Shown here: in pieces, positions 15,001 to 25,350 of the stretch | How the letters are laid out: each line of letters begins with the position of its first letter | How positions within the stretch are numbered: position 1 is the first letter of the stretch | Source of the DNA: Brachionus koreanus | Lineage: Eukaryota; Rotifera; Eurotatoria; Ploima; Brachionidae | DNA length: 64,000 bases | NCBI GenBank assembly: GCA_016987375.1 | Contig: PJRA01000549.1 | Coordinates: 914,431 to 978,430, forward strand | Direction of reading: 5' to 3' | Notes under the pieces: generated by a model | What the model was told of the DNA's origin: nothing | Seen by the model: only the letters and a program-made list of their open reading frames with translations | Databases searched by the model: none | Made by a program: the position numbers and the translations under genes

Positions 15001-16526
15001 GCCTCAGGGCGTCAAAGCTGGTCTTAAACGAACCTATGCTACTTTAACTCAAGATACACTTGACATTAGTAATTTACCATATTGGAAACCTTTGTTATAT
15101 TGTGTCGGATTTTTACATACAACTGTTCAAGAACGTAGAAAGTTTGGTCCGCTCGGTTGGAATATACCTTATGAATTTAACCAGTCGGACTTTTCTGCAA
15201 CAGTTCAATTTATACAAAATCATTTGGACGAATTGGATCCTAGACGGGGTATTTCATGGCAAACTGTAAGGTACATGATTGGTGAAGTACAATATGGTGG
15301 AAGAGTTACTGACGACTATGATAAACGATTGCTCAATACTTATGCTAAACAATGGTTCAGCGATAACATGTTTAATGACAAATTTGAATTCGCTAAGGGA
15401 TATAAAATACCAAAGTGTAAACTGTTAACTGAATTTAGAACTGCTATTGAAACTTTGCCGCTCAACGATTCACCTGAAGCGTTTGGTTTGCACTCAAACG
15501 CTGACATCACTTATCAAACTAACACAGCTGATGAGATTTTGTCCACAATAGTGAGTATTCAACCTAAAGACTCGGGTGGTGGTGGCGGTGAAACTAGAGA
15601 ATCAGTTGTGTACAAATTATGTGATGATATGTTGGATAAATTGCCAGAAGATTACATACCGCATGAAGTTAAAGCAGCACTTCAAAAAATGGATCCATTA
15701 CAGCCTATGAACATTTTCCTCAAACAAGAAGTTGATCGTATGCAAAAAGTATTGACAGCTGTCAGGTCTACACTTAAGGATCTTAAACTTGCTATTGACG
15801 GTACAATAATTATGAATGAAAATCTAAGAGACGCTTTGGATAATATGTATGATGCTAGAGTACCAGCTTTTTGGAAAAAGTAATCAAAAATTAAATTTCT
15901 AATCATCATTTTTTTAAATTGCTTTTTAAGAATTTCTTGGGAGTCAGCTACTTTAGGTTTTTGGTTCACTGACTTGCTTGACCGTAATGCCCAATTTAGC
16001 GCATGGCTATTCCAAGGTAAGCCGAATGTGTTCTGGATGACTGGCTTTTTCAATCCTCAAGTAAAATAGGGATATTTTAGACATTATTTTTTGTTAGTAA
16101 TCAAATTATATCAATTAGGGTTTCTTAACTGCGATGAAGCAAAAGATTACAAGAGACAAAAAATGGTCTTTAGATGCTGTATTTTTGCACAATGAAGTTA
16201 CTTCAAAAATGAAAGAAGACATAACATTGCCGCCTTCAGAAGGCGTATATATTCATGGACTTTATTTGGATGGAGCGAGTTGGGATCGTAGAATGTCTCG
16301 TTTGACCGAACCAGCTCCTAAAGTCCTCTTCACAACATTGCCAGTTGTTTGGGTGTATGCAATTAATGAGCCTAAGGATTTGAAAGCATTCTATGTGTGT
16401 CCGGTATACAAGAAACCAAAGCGAACTGACTTAACTTATATTTTCCCATTATTATTGCATGCAGGAAAACAAGATCCAGATCACTGGATTCTTAGAGGTG
16501 TTGCTTTATTGTGCGATATCAAATAA
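18..16526 (+). CDS. DNAH5: Axonemal outer-arm dynein heavy chain, DNAH5/DNAH8 type (5' partial, 13 exons in window)
   Basis: Motor heavy chain of the ciliary outer dynein arm; hydrolyses ATP to slide doublet microtubules. Exons by GT-AG and reading phase: 18-61, 114-1511, 1571-1900, 1957-2046, 2103-2242, 2305-2456, 2511-2715, 3208-6166, 7018-8652, 8997-13385, 14291-15879, 15931-16060, 16119-16526. They join in one frame to about 4,488 residues; human DNAH5 is about 4,620, so only a short N-terminal part lies upstream. Seen: tail (first eight exons), AAA1 P-loop GPAGTGKT at 7246-7269, AAA2 GPSGAGKT at 8092-8115, AAA3 GEQGTAKT at 9402-9425, AAA4 GVGGSGKQ at 10497-10520, then the stalk coiled coil and microtubule-binding region (about 11200-12170), AAA5/6 and the C-terminal domain ending in CDIK. 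The strategy of very large exons (2,959 and 4,389 nt) beside roughly 55-bp introns is notable. DNAH5 and DNAH8 are close paralogues; which one this represents is not settled. Confidence 0.97.
2716..3207 (+). other. Dynein intron 7 (492 bp), no internal feature
   Basis: GT-AG intron between exons ending GCAAA and starting GTATATT; the frame is kept across it (Lys codon split). The content is AT-rich low-complexity DNA. I see no coding or repeat signal. Confidence 0.8.
6167..7017 (+). other. Dynein intron 8 (851 bp) carrying a foldback element
   Basis: GT-AG intron between the tail exon (ending DEL) and the exon that opens with CEKRIRS just before AAA1. The spliced junction has exactly the length expected from human DNAH5. 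The intron contains an inverted-repeat element at about 6584-6816; the rest is plain AT-rich DNA. Confidence 0.85.
6584..6816. mobile_element. CGGCC-rich foldback (MITE-like) element
   Basis: Two 45-nt arms, 6604-6648 and 6755-6799, are inverted copies of each other with only a few mismatches. They contain ggtgttggccg and tggccgtg and enclose about 106 bp of AT-rich DNA. Weaker pairing extends to both outer ends; the right end reads ggtaccttac. Length, palindromic form and absence of coding capacity fit a non-autonomous DNA transposon. A target duplication could not be fixed. Related GC-rich pieces occur near 20092, 49201 and 57590. Confidence 0.75.
8653..8996 (+). other. Dynein intron 9 (344 bp)
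   Basis: GT-AG intron between the AAA2-containing exon (ending DPKMS) and the exon starting [16 protein letters not shown], which continues the DNAH5 alignment without loss. AT-rich, nothing else seen. Confidence 0.8.
13386..14290 (+). other. Dynein intron 10 (905 bp) with a less AT-rich insertion-like block
   Basis: GT-AG intron between exons ending KPSEFQ and starting [11 protein letters not shown]. The stretch 13540-14055 is clearly less AT-rich than normal intron DNA. On the minus strand about 14045-13910 there is an open stretch of roughly 45 codons (it includes [16 protein letters not shown]) followed by stops and frame changes. This looks like a decayed mobile element, but I could not assign a family. 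Confidence 0.6.
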
Positions 16527-18032
16527 ACCAACAAAAATTTTCAATTTATTTTTCATATTTGGTTTGTTTATTAAAATTGTTTAAAATTAAAAATTTTGTA
16601 TTAATAAAATTCTAGTATATATTTATTTAAATTAAATCATTATTTTTTATTCTAACAATTACTAAAATCAAGATTTAAATCAATATGAGCTTTGTTCATG
16701 AAAATTGACCAACTTAAGCTGCTGAAAAGCTTTTTATTTGATTATTTTTATGCATATAAAAATTAAATTAATAATTTTATTTCTCTATACGATTTAACTT
16801 ATATTATTTGATAATTTAATTTACAAAAAAATTGATATATCATTTGGTTTACCTTTTTGCATTTGAATCACAAAATTTATCTACTGTTGAAAAAAAAAGT
16901 GAAAAGATGCTATTTATTAGATATTTTTTGTTCAGTATCGAATTAAAGTTAATTTACAGGCATTTTCATATTTAAAATTGACATCTCATATATTGGCAAC
17001 CAATTTGAGAACTTCTACTAAAAAAGACAGTTGCTATGTTTATTCAATTGCAGACTTGGGCAAAAATCAAAAAAAAAAGTCAGTATTAATTAAATTTTTA
17101 CTTGAGTAGAAATTTTAATTTTAAAATTAAATGTCAAAATTAATTAGATTAAATTATTCGATAAATTAAAAGATTTTTTCTTCTCTTAATTAAAGTTTTA
17201 TCTTGTGGAAAATTCATAAAAAAAGGTATTTTTAAGCTCTTTTAAAAGTCAAATCAGTGATTTGACTTCCAGAAAATTTCAAGTTAAGTCAAAAGACTTG
17301 ACTTTATGACTTTTGAACAAATCTGTTCAATTGATTTTCCGAAATAATGCTGAAAATGGTACTTAAATGCACAAATGCATTTTATCAGTTCATTGAGCGG
17401 AGTTTTTCTTTTTCAAATGAGGACATTCTTTGTTTCATTGGAATATTACTCAGTAGAGGTGTTTTGAAATGTGGTTAGTAATGAACTAAAGACAACAGCT
17501 CTTTGTCAAAACTGTTTTGAAAAAGGAGGATAAAATACATTTAATATCAGGTTAAAATACATTCGAATTGAAGGGGTTTTTTAAAACCCGCTGAGCGTTT
17601 AAGCTATAAAAATAATCGGGCGTTCTAGTGTTAAAACTGAAAGTTTAGATTGAATATATATTTAAATATTAAAATAGGGATAGTTTCTTTTTAACGTAAG
17701 TGTATATTTTTTTACCTAAAAAATTATACTTTATTATCGCGACCAATACAATATATTTTAATTAATACAAAACTCCTTTTAATATGACGTTTGAAAAGGT
17801 AGCAAATTTATTTAATTGAATAATAATTTTACTAAGCGCAAGTTTTATTTTAAAAATCTAAGAAATTATTAAATTCATAATTATTAGATTTTAAAAAAAA
17901 AAATAAAAAAATTTATATATTTTTTTCCTTTTGTAATGTTTCTTCTGAAATTTAAATGATTTGATATTTTAGACGCAGAAGAAAATCTCTTTAATTTAAC
18001 ATTTTTTATCAATTATATTTTAATTGTTATTT
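16527..18032. other. Intergenic region between dynein and VPS53
   Basis: Probable dynein 3' UTR (AATAAA-type signal near 16605) followed by AT-rich spacer. It contains a dispersed inverted repeat at 17241-17332 and a somewhat GC-richer stretch around 17380-17640 in which I recognise nothing. Confidence 0.6.
17241..17332 (+). repeat. Dispersed AAGTCAAG-type repeat, copy 1
   Basis: Contains an 11-bp inverted repeat (aagtcaaatca, one spacer base, tgatttgactt) followed by aagacttgactttatgac. The same arrangement, diverged, occurs in opposite orientation at 52008-52131. The two-copy similarity over about 90 bp marks a dispersed non-coding repeat of unknown class. Confidence 0.65.
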
Positions 18033-21000
18033 ATGATGGAAGACGATGATATATTCGATGACGAGGACTTCATACAAAATTTGTCCCTTCCGGCAGATGT
18101 TCAAAAAGCAATTGCATCAATAATGCCAAGTGATGATCCTTTAGACAGTCCTGATTTTGATTTAATTGAATATATTAATGAACTTTTTCCAAACGAACAA
18201 TCTCTCTCCAATATCGATGAAGTAATCAAAACCAACAGGCTCAAAATTAAGTAAAATCAATCAATTGAGTGTATTAATAGAATTTTTTATTGTTTTTTAT
18301 TTAAAAAGAAAAATAGATAATGAAATAAAATCAATTATTCATAATCAGAGTGAATCGGCTGAAACCGGTACCAGTTCATTAGAAGATGCCCAAAAAGCCA
18401 TTTTGCATTTATTCTCCCAAATTAAAGACATCAAATCAAAAGCTGAAAAATCTGAAGAAATGGTAATTTTGAAAAAAATAACACCAGCTTGTTTTGATAT
18501 TTTTTAAATTCACAAGGTAAAAGAAATAACTCGAGATATAAAGCAATTAGATGTGGCTAAAAAAAACATTTCTTATTCGATTACAACCTTGAATCATTTG
18601 TATATTTTACTTGAAGGTGTTGAGGAACTCGAGTAGCTTAAAAAATAAATAAAAAAACATTCTAAATTTTATCATTTGATTTTTTTCAGAGACCTTATTC
18701 AGAAAAATAAGTCAAACAATATGGGTGATATGGGTATTATCTTAGAACGAGTTGTAAATGTTATTGATCATTTCGAATCATATAATCATATAGAACAAAT
18801 AGCTAGTTTAGCTGATCGCGTCAAAAAAATCAAGTCAGAGCTTGCAGTAAAAGTTAAAGCTGATTTTGAGGAAATGTTTTCCAATCCTTTTCAGAAAGTA
18901 ATCTTTTATATATTAAATGGCCGGTTTTTTAATAGATCTCAAGTTAAACCCTCAGAATGGCCAAGGTGTGTGTAAATGTTTGGATGTTTTGGAACCTAAG
19001 CTAAAAAATGAACTTATTAAATGGTTTTTAAAAAAAGAACTTAGTGAATATTTAGTTTTGTTTGAAGAAAATCAGGAGGTTTGACACAAACACAAAAATA
19101 ATTTTTTTTGTTTTTTTAATTTTTATCATTTAAGAATTCATGGTTAGACAAAATAGATCGTCGCTATTCTTGGATTAAAAAAACTCTAGCTGAATTTGAG
19201 GAAAAGTATAATAAAATATTTCCGAACTCATGGGATATGAGCGAACGATTAGCCGTTGATTTCTGTGAGATAACAAAGTATTTTTAGTTTATTTATCGTC
19301 ATGATGAAAAATTTAATCTAAAATCTTAAGACGCGAGCTCGGAAATATAATGAACAAACGTAAGATCGAAATAGATAATAAATTGCTCACGTTTGCGATT
19401 CAAAGAACAATTGCTTTCGAACAATTATTGACAAAAAATTTTTTAGGAAGAACAGTACCTAAACCAGTTAATTTTCAGATAGATGATGAGACAAAAGAGT
19501 GGAAACCATTTTTGGGAATGATCAGTCAATGTTTTGATGCTCATTTTGATATTTTCCTTAGCTATACAGATTTGTTAGTAGAAAAGATATTTTTTTCTTT
19601 TTCTATTTTTATTTTAAGAACACTCTCCGATTTGATAACCAAATTTGTTGAAGACGTAAAAACAAACGGATTTCCAAAGTCCAGTGGTGAAAACTCGAAC
19701 AATTTACACAACAGTGCAGCTGATTTGTTCATTTTTTACAAAAACTGCATGTCTCAATGTCTTCAGTTATTTACAAACAACAGTCTTTTATGTAAATTGG
19801 CAATAACTTTTCAAAAATATCTAAGAGAATATTCAAACCGAGTTTTAAATTCCAGTTTACCAAAGTAACTTTTTATATTTTAGTTTTAAAACAGAAAGTT
19901 TATAAATTAAATGTTGTTATTCTTAATTCTGATTTGAAAAAAAATAATTGTTGAAAAAATTATTTTGAAAACAGTAAAATTTAAAAAAAAAATGATATGA
20001 AGATATTAAAAAAATAGATAAAATGTAATAATGAGTAACGTAACAGTAATATGTTTAATTATCTGATTGCTCAGGAAAAAAGGAAGAAACAGTAAGGTAC
20101 CAGTTACTCAATGGAGTAACCTGCAGACCGGCCGGCTAATAAAAACGGCCAATTTTGAATTGACCGGCCATTTAAAAAAGACCGGTCGTGTATTGGCCGG
20201 CCAAAATTAAAACCGGCCGTATAGTGGCCCGCCAACTGACAGACTCTTAAATGGCCGACCACTAAACTCTTAAACAACCATGTGTAGACCGGCCGGCCAC
20301 TAAACGGTCCGAAAATTTTTTTTTAGTAAAATGGTTGTATTTTAAGAATTCTAAATTTCCGATATAATTTGAAGTTAGTTAAAAAAAATAACATTGTTAA
20401 AAAATTAATTTACTAATTTATTTTTAAGTTTATCTTTTATAATTTTTAAATTAAATTTTCATATATTTATTTTAATAAATTACTTAACGATTAACGGTCT
20501 GTCGGTATGACCGGAAAAATCGTCGGTTAATGGACCGGATTGCTTAGACCCCATNNNNNNNNNNNNNNNNNNNNNNNNNNNNNNNNNNNNNNNNNNNNNN
20601 NNNNNNNNNNNNNNNNNNNNNNNNNNNNNNNNNNNNNNNNNNNNNNNNNNNNNNNNNNNNNNNNNNNNNNNNNNNNNNNNNNNNNNNNNNNNNNNNNNNN
20701 NNNNNNNNNNNNNNNNNNNNNNNNNNNNNNNNNNNNNNNNNNNNNNNNNNNNNNNNNNNNNNNNNNNNNNNNNNNNNNNNNNNNNNNNNNNNATCTATTG
20801 TCTTTTTAAATGATGTGCATTTTACAGAGAAATGAAGAGTATTTGCAGAATTTAGAATTCGTTTGTACAATCTTGTACAACATTGTACTGTTTACAGAAC
20901 CATTTTTGCACAACTAGAAAAATAATTATATAGTTTTTCCTTTTTGTACTGTAATTTTTGTACTAAGATTTCACATTGCCAATATTTTTATATTCATTTT

Positions 21001-23034
21001 TATTTAAGTAGTGTTCAAACTTAGTCACAAATATGCAGAGGCATATTTGGCATTTCAAAAACTGTAAAAGTTAAAAATTTTTTTACCAGACAAAAAATTT
21101 TATTAAAGTACTCTTTTTTAATCAGTTTTAATTAATATGATAATACAGATAATAAATGATTTAGTAACTAAATAAATCATCTAAAAGCTAATAATCTTAA
21201 AAGTAATTTTAATATATAAAATCTTAATTTTATTCAAAGAATTCATGACATTCTTGACATTTTAGATTTTCCGGCCCGGAATTCGAATTTTAGATTTTTC
21301 GTTTATTTTGGGACTCTCAAATTAAGAAATATCTTTTAAGAAAAATTTTTAAAATTAAATTCATTTTGACAAAAATAACAAATAACTTTTTAATTTGATT
21401 ACTATTTAATTTAACTATTTAATATTTTTCAAACTAATTTCCCATCCCTGATTTAGCTAAACCAAAACCAATTTCTAACCTAAAAAATATTAATATGTTT
21501 CATGATAGAATTATTGATCACTTACACTGGCATTATATTTAATGAAATTTTATAATTGAAATAAAAATTAATCCTTAAAACTGATCGAATTTATAGGAAT
21601 ATAATTTTAAGTCTTGTGGTCAATTAGATTCTTTATCAAAATAAATGCTTTTTTGTATGAAAGTTATTCAATTATGGAACTACCCCTATAACATCTTGAA
21701 TTTTTATAAATTCCATTTTGGTTAAATCTAAAACAACGGTTTTTCAATATTTCATTTGATAGTAAAAAAAAAACTTCAGAATTTAAAGAAACTTCGAAAC
21801 GCTGATTTAAAATTAATTAAGAAATAGCTTTAATAAAAAAAATTGAGTTAAAAAATTAAATAAACATGTCAATTTAGTTTGTTAGGTTTTTCATCAATCA
21901 TTTAGTTTTATTTCAGAGTATTTTAAAATTCCTAAATTAAAGACAAAGTCCAGACTTGAATCTTTTTTTTTTTTTAATAGAAAATAACTATTAAATTTTT
22001 ACTATCGTTGAAATATATAAATCAGAAAATGAGTTTATTAATGAATAATTAAAATAACAAGGATAAACAGTGGAGCGCTTTCTTCGTATTCAAGCATTAG
22101 TGGTGCAGCGTCAAGTTTAATACAAAATTTTCAAATTCAGAATATGCTAAAAGAAAATCAAACATCAAGTATTGCTAATGCGCTTTCATTAGAATCAAAA
22201 AAATTAAATGAAACCGAAATTAGCAAAACATGCAGTATTTTATGTACTGCCGAATATTGTTTAGAAACAACCCAGCAGTTAGAAGATAAACTAAAAGAAA
22301 AAGTTTCTTTATCAACAATGTACGGCGTTACAATTAACCTTGAACCCAAACAAATTGAATTAAATACAAAAAAAATAAATTTTAGCATTGAAAAAGAAAG
22401 TTTTTCTACAGTTATATCGAATACAATTCAACTTTTGGTCCAGGACTTGGAAAATTCATGCGAACCAGCATTGACAGCAATGTCGAAAATCTCTTGGCAA
22501 ACGTATTCAACAGTAGGCGATCAAAGCAGTTATATAACGGCAATTATGGGTCATATGAAAAATTTCATTCCTCAAGTCAGAGAAAATTTGGCCAATTCAA
22601 GAAAATATTTCACTCAGTTTTGTTCGAAATTTGCCAATAATTTAATGCATAAATATATCAATAACATTTTCAAGTGTAGATTGATTTCTCAGGCAGGTAT
22701 TGAACAGCTGTTATTAGATACTCATTCACTTAAAACAGCTTTGATGGAAATGCCAACATTTAATTCGGGAGTAGCTCGCAAAGCACCTTCTACTTATACA
22801 AAAATTATTTTGAAAGAAATGGGTCGCGCTGAGATGATTCTTAAATCGGTTATGACTCCCGGTGAACCGATAGTTGCATTTGTTGAAAATTATCTTAGAC
22901 TTGTTGGTGATGCAGATTCTGAGACCTTTAGGTCAGTAGTAGAAATGAAAGGCTACAAAAAAAATGATTTGGCTTTTTATATGGAAATTTTTAAATCAAA
23001 AGTAAATGCTAACAAATCTGCAAATATATCTTAG
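18033..23034 (+). CDS. VPS53: VPS53, GARP/EARP tethering-complex subunit (9 exons, 804 aa)
   Basis: Subunit of the GARP (VPS51-54) and EARP complexes that tether endosome-derived vesicles at the trans-Golgi and recycling endosomes. Exons from splice sites and phase: 18033-18250, 18309-18462, 18517-18632, 18690-18897, 18956-19078, 19135-19277, 19331-19573, 19619-19864, 22071-23034. They total 2,415 nt, an exact multiple of three, with no missing region against the human protein (about 830 aa). Diagnostic stretches: [19 protein letters not shown] at the N-terminus, [119 protein letters not shown]. The start is the first ATG of the acidic MMEDDD peptide. The last intron contains the assembly gap. 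Intron 7 (45 nt) is a multiple of three and open in frame, so its removal is inferred from alignment. Confidence 0.96.
20092..20554. repeat. CGGCC-rich repeat block abutting the gap
   Basis: From gtaaggtacc (20092-20101), the reverse complement of the right end of the element at 6807-6816, the block runs through many ccggcc, ggccgg and ggccaa words (20120-20310). Gaccgg-type words resume at 20490-20545 directly before the Ns. A short perfect inverted repeat (gttactc...gagtaac, 20103-20120) lies at its start. This fits a larger, damaged member of the CGGCC foldback family. Confidence 0.6.
20555..20792. other. Assembly gap (238 N)
   Basis: Unresolved bases within VPS53 intron 8. The adjacent sequence is GC-rich and rich in inverted repeats, a likely cause of the gap. 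No VPS53 coding sequence appears to be lost, because the exons on either side join in phase and align contiguously. Confidence 0.99.
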
Positions 23035-24118
23035 TTGGTAATTAAATTATTTTTTAAGCCTTGATTTTTTTTAAAATAAAATAAATTTGATTTTAAATAT
23101 TTTTTTATATTTTTAGAATTGATTTTAATATTTTTGGAATAGTGTTAAAAAAAATTGGTATAAAATTTGATGTTATAAAAAAAATTATGAATATTTTGTT
23201 AAATTCAAGAAAATTTTCTTTAGGACGAGGTTTAATAATATTGGTAATTAGACTTAATTTTAATAATTATTATAAAATAAAAATTTAACATAAAATACTA
23301 ATACTAAAAAATGATTTAAGACTAGCAAATTTTGATATAATAATAAATAATCATTTAAAAATAGTTTAAGTTTAAGAAAATTTTAATTTAACTTTTAAAT
23401 TTATTTTACACAAATGTTTAAAAAAATTCTAATTCAAGTAAAAAAAAATTTTCTGTATTCAAAAGTGGGCGAAGTGGGTAAACAAGGAAAGTTAGAAGAG
23501 TAAATTAAACATATTTTTTTCTAAAAATAGAAAGAATTTAAATTTTTCTTTTTAGATTTAAAAATAATCGCTCAATTGAAATTTAAAAATTATTAATAAA
23601 AAATTTTTTTTTCATTTAATGATCAAATTTAAAAAAGATGCGATTTATCAAATTATAAAAATATTCAAAAGAAAAATAATTTGATATTTAGTTTCTTTTT
23701 TTTTATTGTCAAATTTAATTTAAAACCCTAAATAAATGAACGACTGAAACATTAATATATTAATAATTCAATCGAACATGGAAAATAATTGAAAACTGAT
23801 TTTTTTTTTCATATGATATTGAAAAATCGATGTATTTTAAATATTTTGGTTTGAAAGTTATTTTTTAAATTCATTAATTTGATCATTCTTATATTATCTC
23901 TATCACATTTTGATCATGATCAAATTTTTTTATCACTTATAAAACACGATATTTCATAATTTCTGATTTTTTTTCTTTTTCAATTGTTAAATTTTAAATA
24001 TCATGAAATAAATTATAGAAAAATAGCTTATCAAGTTTTTCTGAATCTTAATTAGAAAAATATAATTTTGCCTCAAATTTTTCATCACTAATATTCAATC
24101 AAGTATACTCATTGAATT
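23035..24118. other. Intergenic AT-rich spacer after VPS53
   Basis: Homopolymer- and A/T-rich DNA. It should include the VPS53 3' UTR. No open frame of interest or repeat recognised. Confidence 0.6.
24105..24118. repeat. Target-site duplication, left copy
   Basis: The 14-bp atactcattgaatt is identical to 24397-24410 and brackets the SINE-class insert. Confidence 0.85.
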
Positions 24119-24396
24119 CTTCTTTCTTGATTTCTTTGTAACTTTTTTAAAGTTCTTGGACGGTCGGGTAGTTAGCCCGACGCATTTGCAGCCGGAACTG
24201 CATAAGGATTCGAGCCCACGATCTCTTGATTATATGTCGGGTGTTCGAACCACTACACCACAGGACTAACAATCATGAAAGGGCTCACCGAAATGGGAAT
24301 GACACGAGGAGAAGCAAGGGTGAAGGCGAAAGGTCGATTTGTGTGGAAATCAAAAATAATGGCCCTGTGCTCCACAAGGAGTGAATAAGGAAAAAA
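24119..24396. mobile_element. SINE-class retroposon with tRNA-like region and 14-bp target-site duplication
   Basis: A GC-richer 278-bp insert is flanked by perfect copies of atactcattgaatt (24105-24118 and 24397-24410), a classic target-site duplication. On the minus strand 24266-24206 has tRNA geometry: a box A (TGGTGTAGTGG, 24260-24250), an anticodon-like 7-nt loop and a box B (GGGCTCGAATCC, 24217-24206) at the right spacing. The plus strand ends in an A-run (24390-24396) against the duplication and also has a box-B-like ggattcgagccc, so the transcribed strand is not certain. Such an insert is expected to be non-autonomous and mobilised by a LINE. I do not recognise the family. Confidence 0.8.
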
Positions 24397-24410
24397 ATAC
24401 TCATTGAATT
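24397..24410. repeat. Target-site duplication, right copy
   Basis: The 14-bp atactcattgaatt, identical to 24105-24118, directly follows the A-rich end of the insert. Confidence 0.85.
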
Positions 24411-24621
24411 AAAAACAAAAGAGCTACTTTATTTTTAAAAAACTAAAACAGATTGTAAAAATTATTCTTAAATTAACTCATAAATACTAAAATATTTATT
24501 AGAAATTTTTAATACTTGATAATTGTTTTAAAATATTTTATAAAATAAACTTTCGAAAAAATTTTTCTTTTTTTTTTATTTCAAATAGTTGATAAGTATC
24601 AAAATCAATATTTTCATATTT

Positions 24622-25350
24622 CTAAATAGTTTTTACACTCAAACAGCTTAGCTTATCGTCAGTGTTATTGGAAAAAAGACCGCCAATTGATCTGTAACTA
24701 GACTGAAACTCGTCTGAATTTAATTCCAATCTGGGTATGACTAATTCACTTTTAGGTTTGTTTTCAAAATAGCTTTTAGTTTTAAACCTACGAGAAATTT
24801 TTTTGTTAATGTTGGTGTTTTTGGTGTATGAATTTAGAAATGAAAGCTTTCGTAATCCGTGATAATCTAAATGTTTTTTGAAGGGCTTTGTTTTAGATTT
24901 ATACACATGTGGACTTTTAAGCTGTTCTTTCCATCTTTTAATCATTAATCGACTCTCAATAAATTCTTTATTTTGTTTGTTATATCGGCTCGTTAATATA
25001 AGAATCCAAATGAAAATAACTGTAAAAACTGAAAGCACTCCGATAACATACCAGACTGGTCCCATTTCATTTATCTTAGATAGATTTTTTTCTTCAATTT
25101 CTTTAATTTTAGTAAGTTGGCTGACATTTTTAACATTGTATTTTTCGAAGAAAAAATTAAAGCAATTTAAAATTGACAATGAGCCAACATAGTATTCCAA
25201 TTTTGAATTTTTCTTTTGTACACTCAAGTGGCTTTGATTGTGAAATTCAAATAAATAATCAACTTCGAATTGATCAAGATTGATATTGATAATTTTAGAA
25301 GGTTCAGTTTTGGTTTTTAAACTAATTGAACAATTTTTTTTTCTCAACAT
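24622..25350 (-). CDS. Hypothetical single-pass membrane protein (242 aa, single exon)
   Basis: I do not recognise a family. The frame is open for 242 codons in very AT-rich DNA where chance frames are much shorter, which supports a real gene. There is no N-terminal signal peptide. One strong transmembrane segment lies at about residues 98-120 (WYVIGVLSVFTVIFIWILI), preceded by an acidic/basic helix-like stretch (KIKEIEEKNL) and followed by a strongly basic tail (RYNKQNK, KRWKEQLK, KTKPFKK). The C-terminal third is Ser/Asn/Lys-rich and likely disordered. Topology (one mid-protein helix, juxtamembrane basic residues) resembles KCNE-type channel subunits, but no diagnostic motif settles this. 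The start is the ATG at 25350-25348; a spliced upstream exon cannot be excluded. The SINE-class insert lies 226 bp beyond its stop. Confidence 0.65.
   Translation of the reverse strand: MLRKKNCSISLKTKTEPSKIININLDQFEVDYLFEFHNQSHLSVQKKNSKLEYYVGSLSILNCFNFFFEKYNVKNVSQLTKIKEIEEKNLSKINEMGPVWYVIGVLSVFTVIFIWILILTSRYNKQNKEFIESRLMIKRWKEQLKSPHVYKSKTKPFKKHLDYHGLRKLSFLNSYTKNTNINKKISRRFKTKSYFENKPKSELVIPRLELNSDEFQSSYRSIGGLFSNNTDDKLSCLSVKTI

Larger units (their letters stand above)
19865..22070 (+). other. VPS53 intron 8 (2.2 kb) with repeats and gap
   Basis: Intron between CCAAA (19864) and the exon beginning TGGAGCGC (22071); phase is restored. It holds GC-rich CGGCC repeats (20092-20554), a run of Ns (20555-20792) and AT-rich DNA with several gtacaa/ttgtac words around 20868-20960. 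No coding signal. Confidence 0.8.

Noticed and set aside
16960..17079. Exon-like open stretch after a ttacag acceptor between dynein and VPS53
   Set aside because: Only 40 codons, ends in an A-run without a convincing donor, and has no neighbours to join. It could be a retrocopy scrap, but support is too thin.
20540..20870. Open frames on both strands across the N run
   Set aside because: They are artefacts of unresolved bases.
24206..24266. Functional tRNA gene (minus strand)
   Set aside because: The A and B boxes are good, but the anticodon and T stems have mismatches, the acceptor does not pair, and the region lies within an insert flanked by a target duplication. It is a SINE-class sequence, not a working tRNA.
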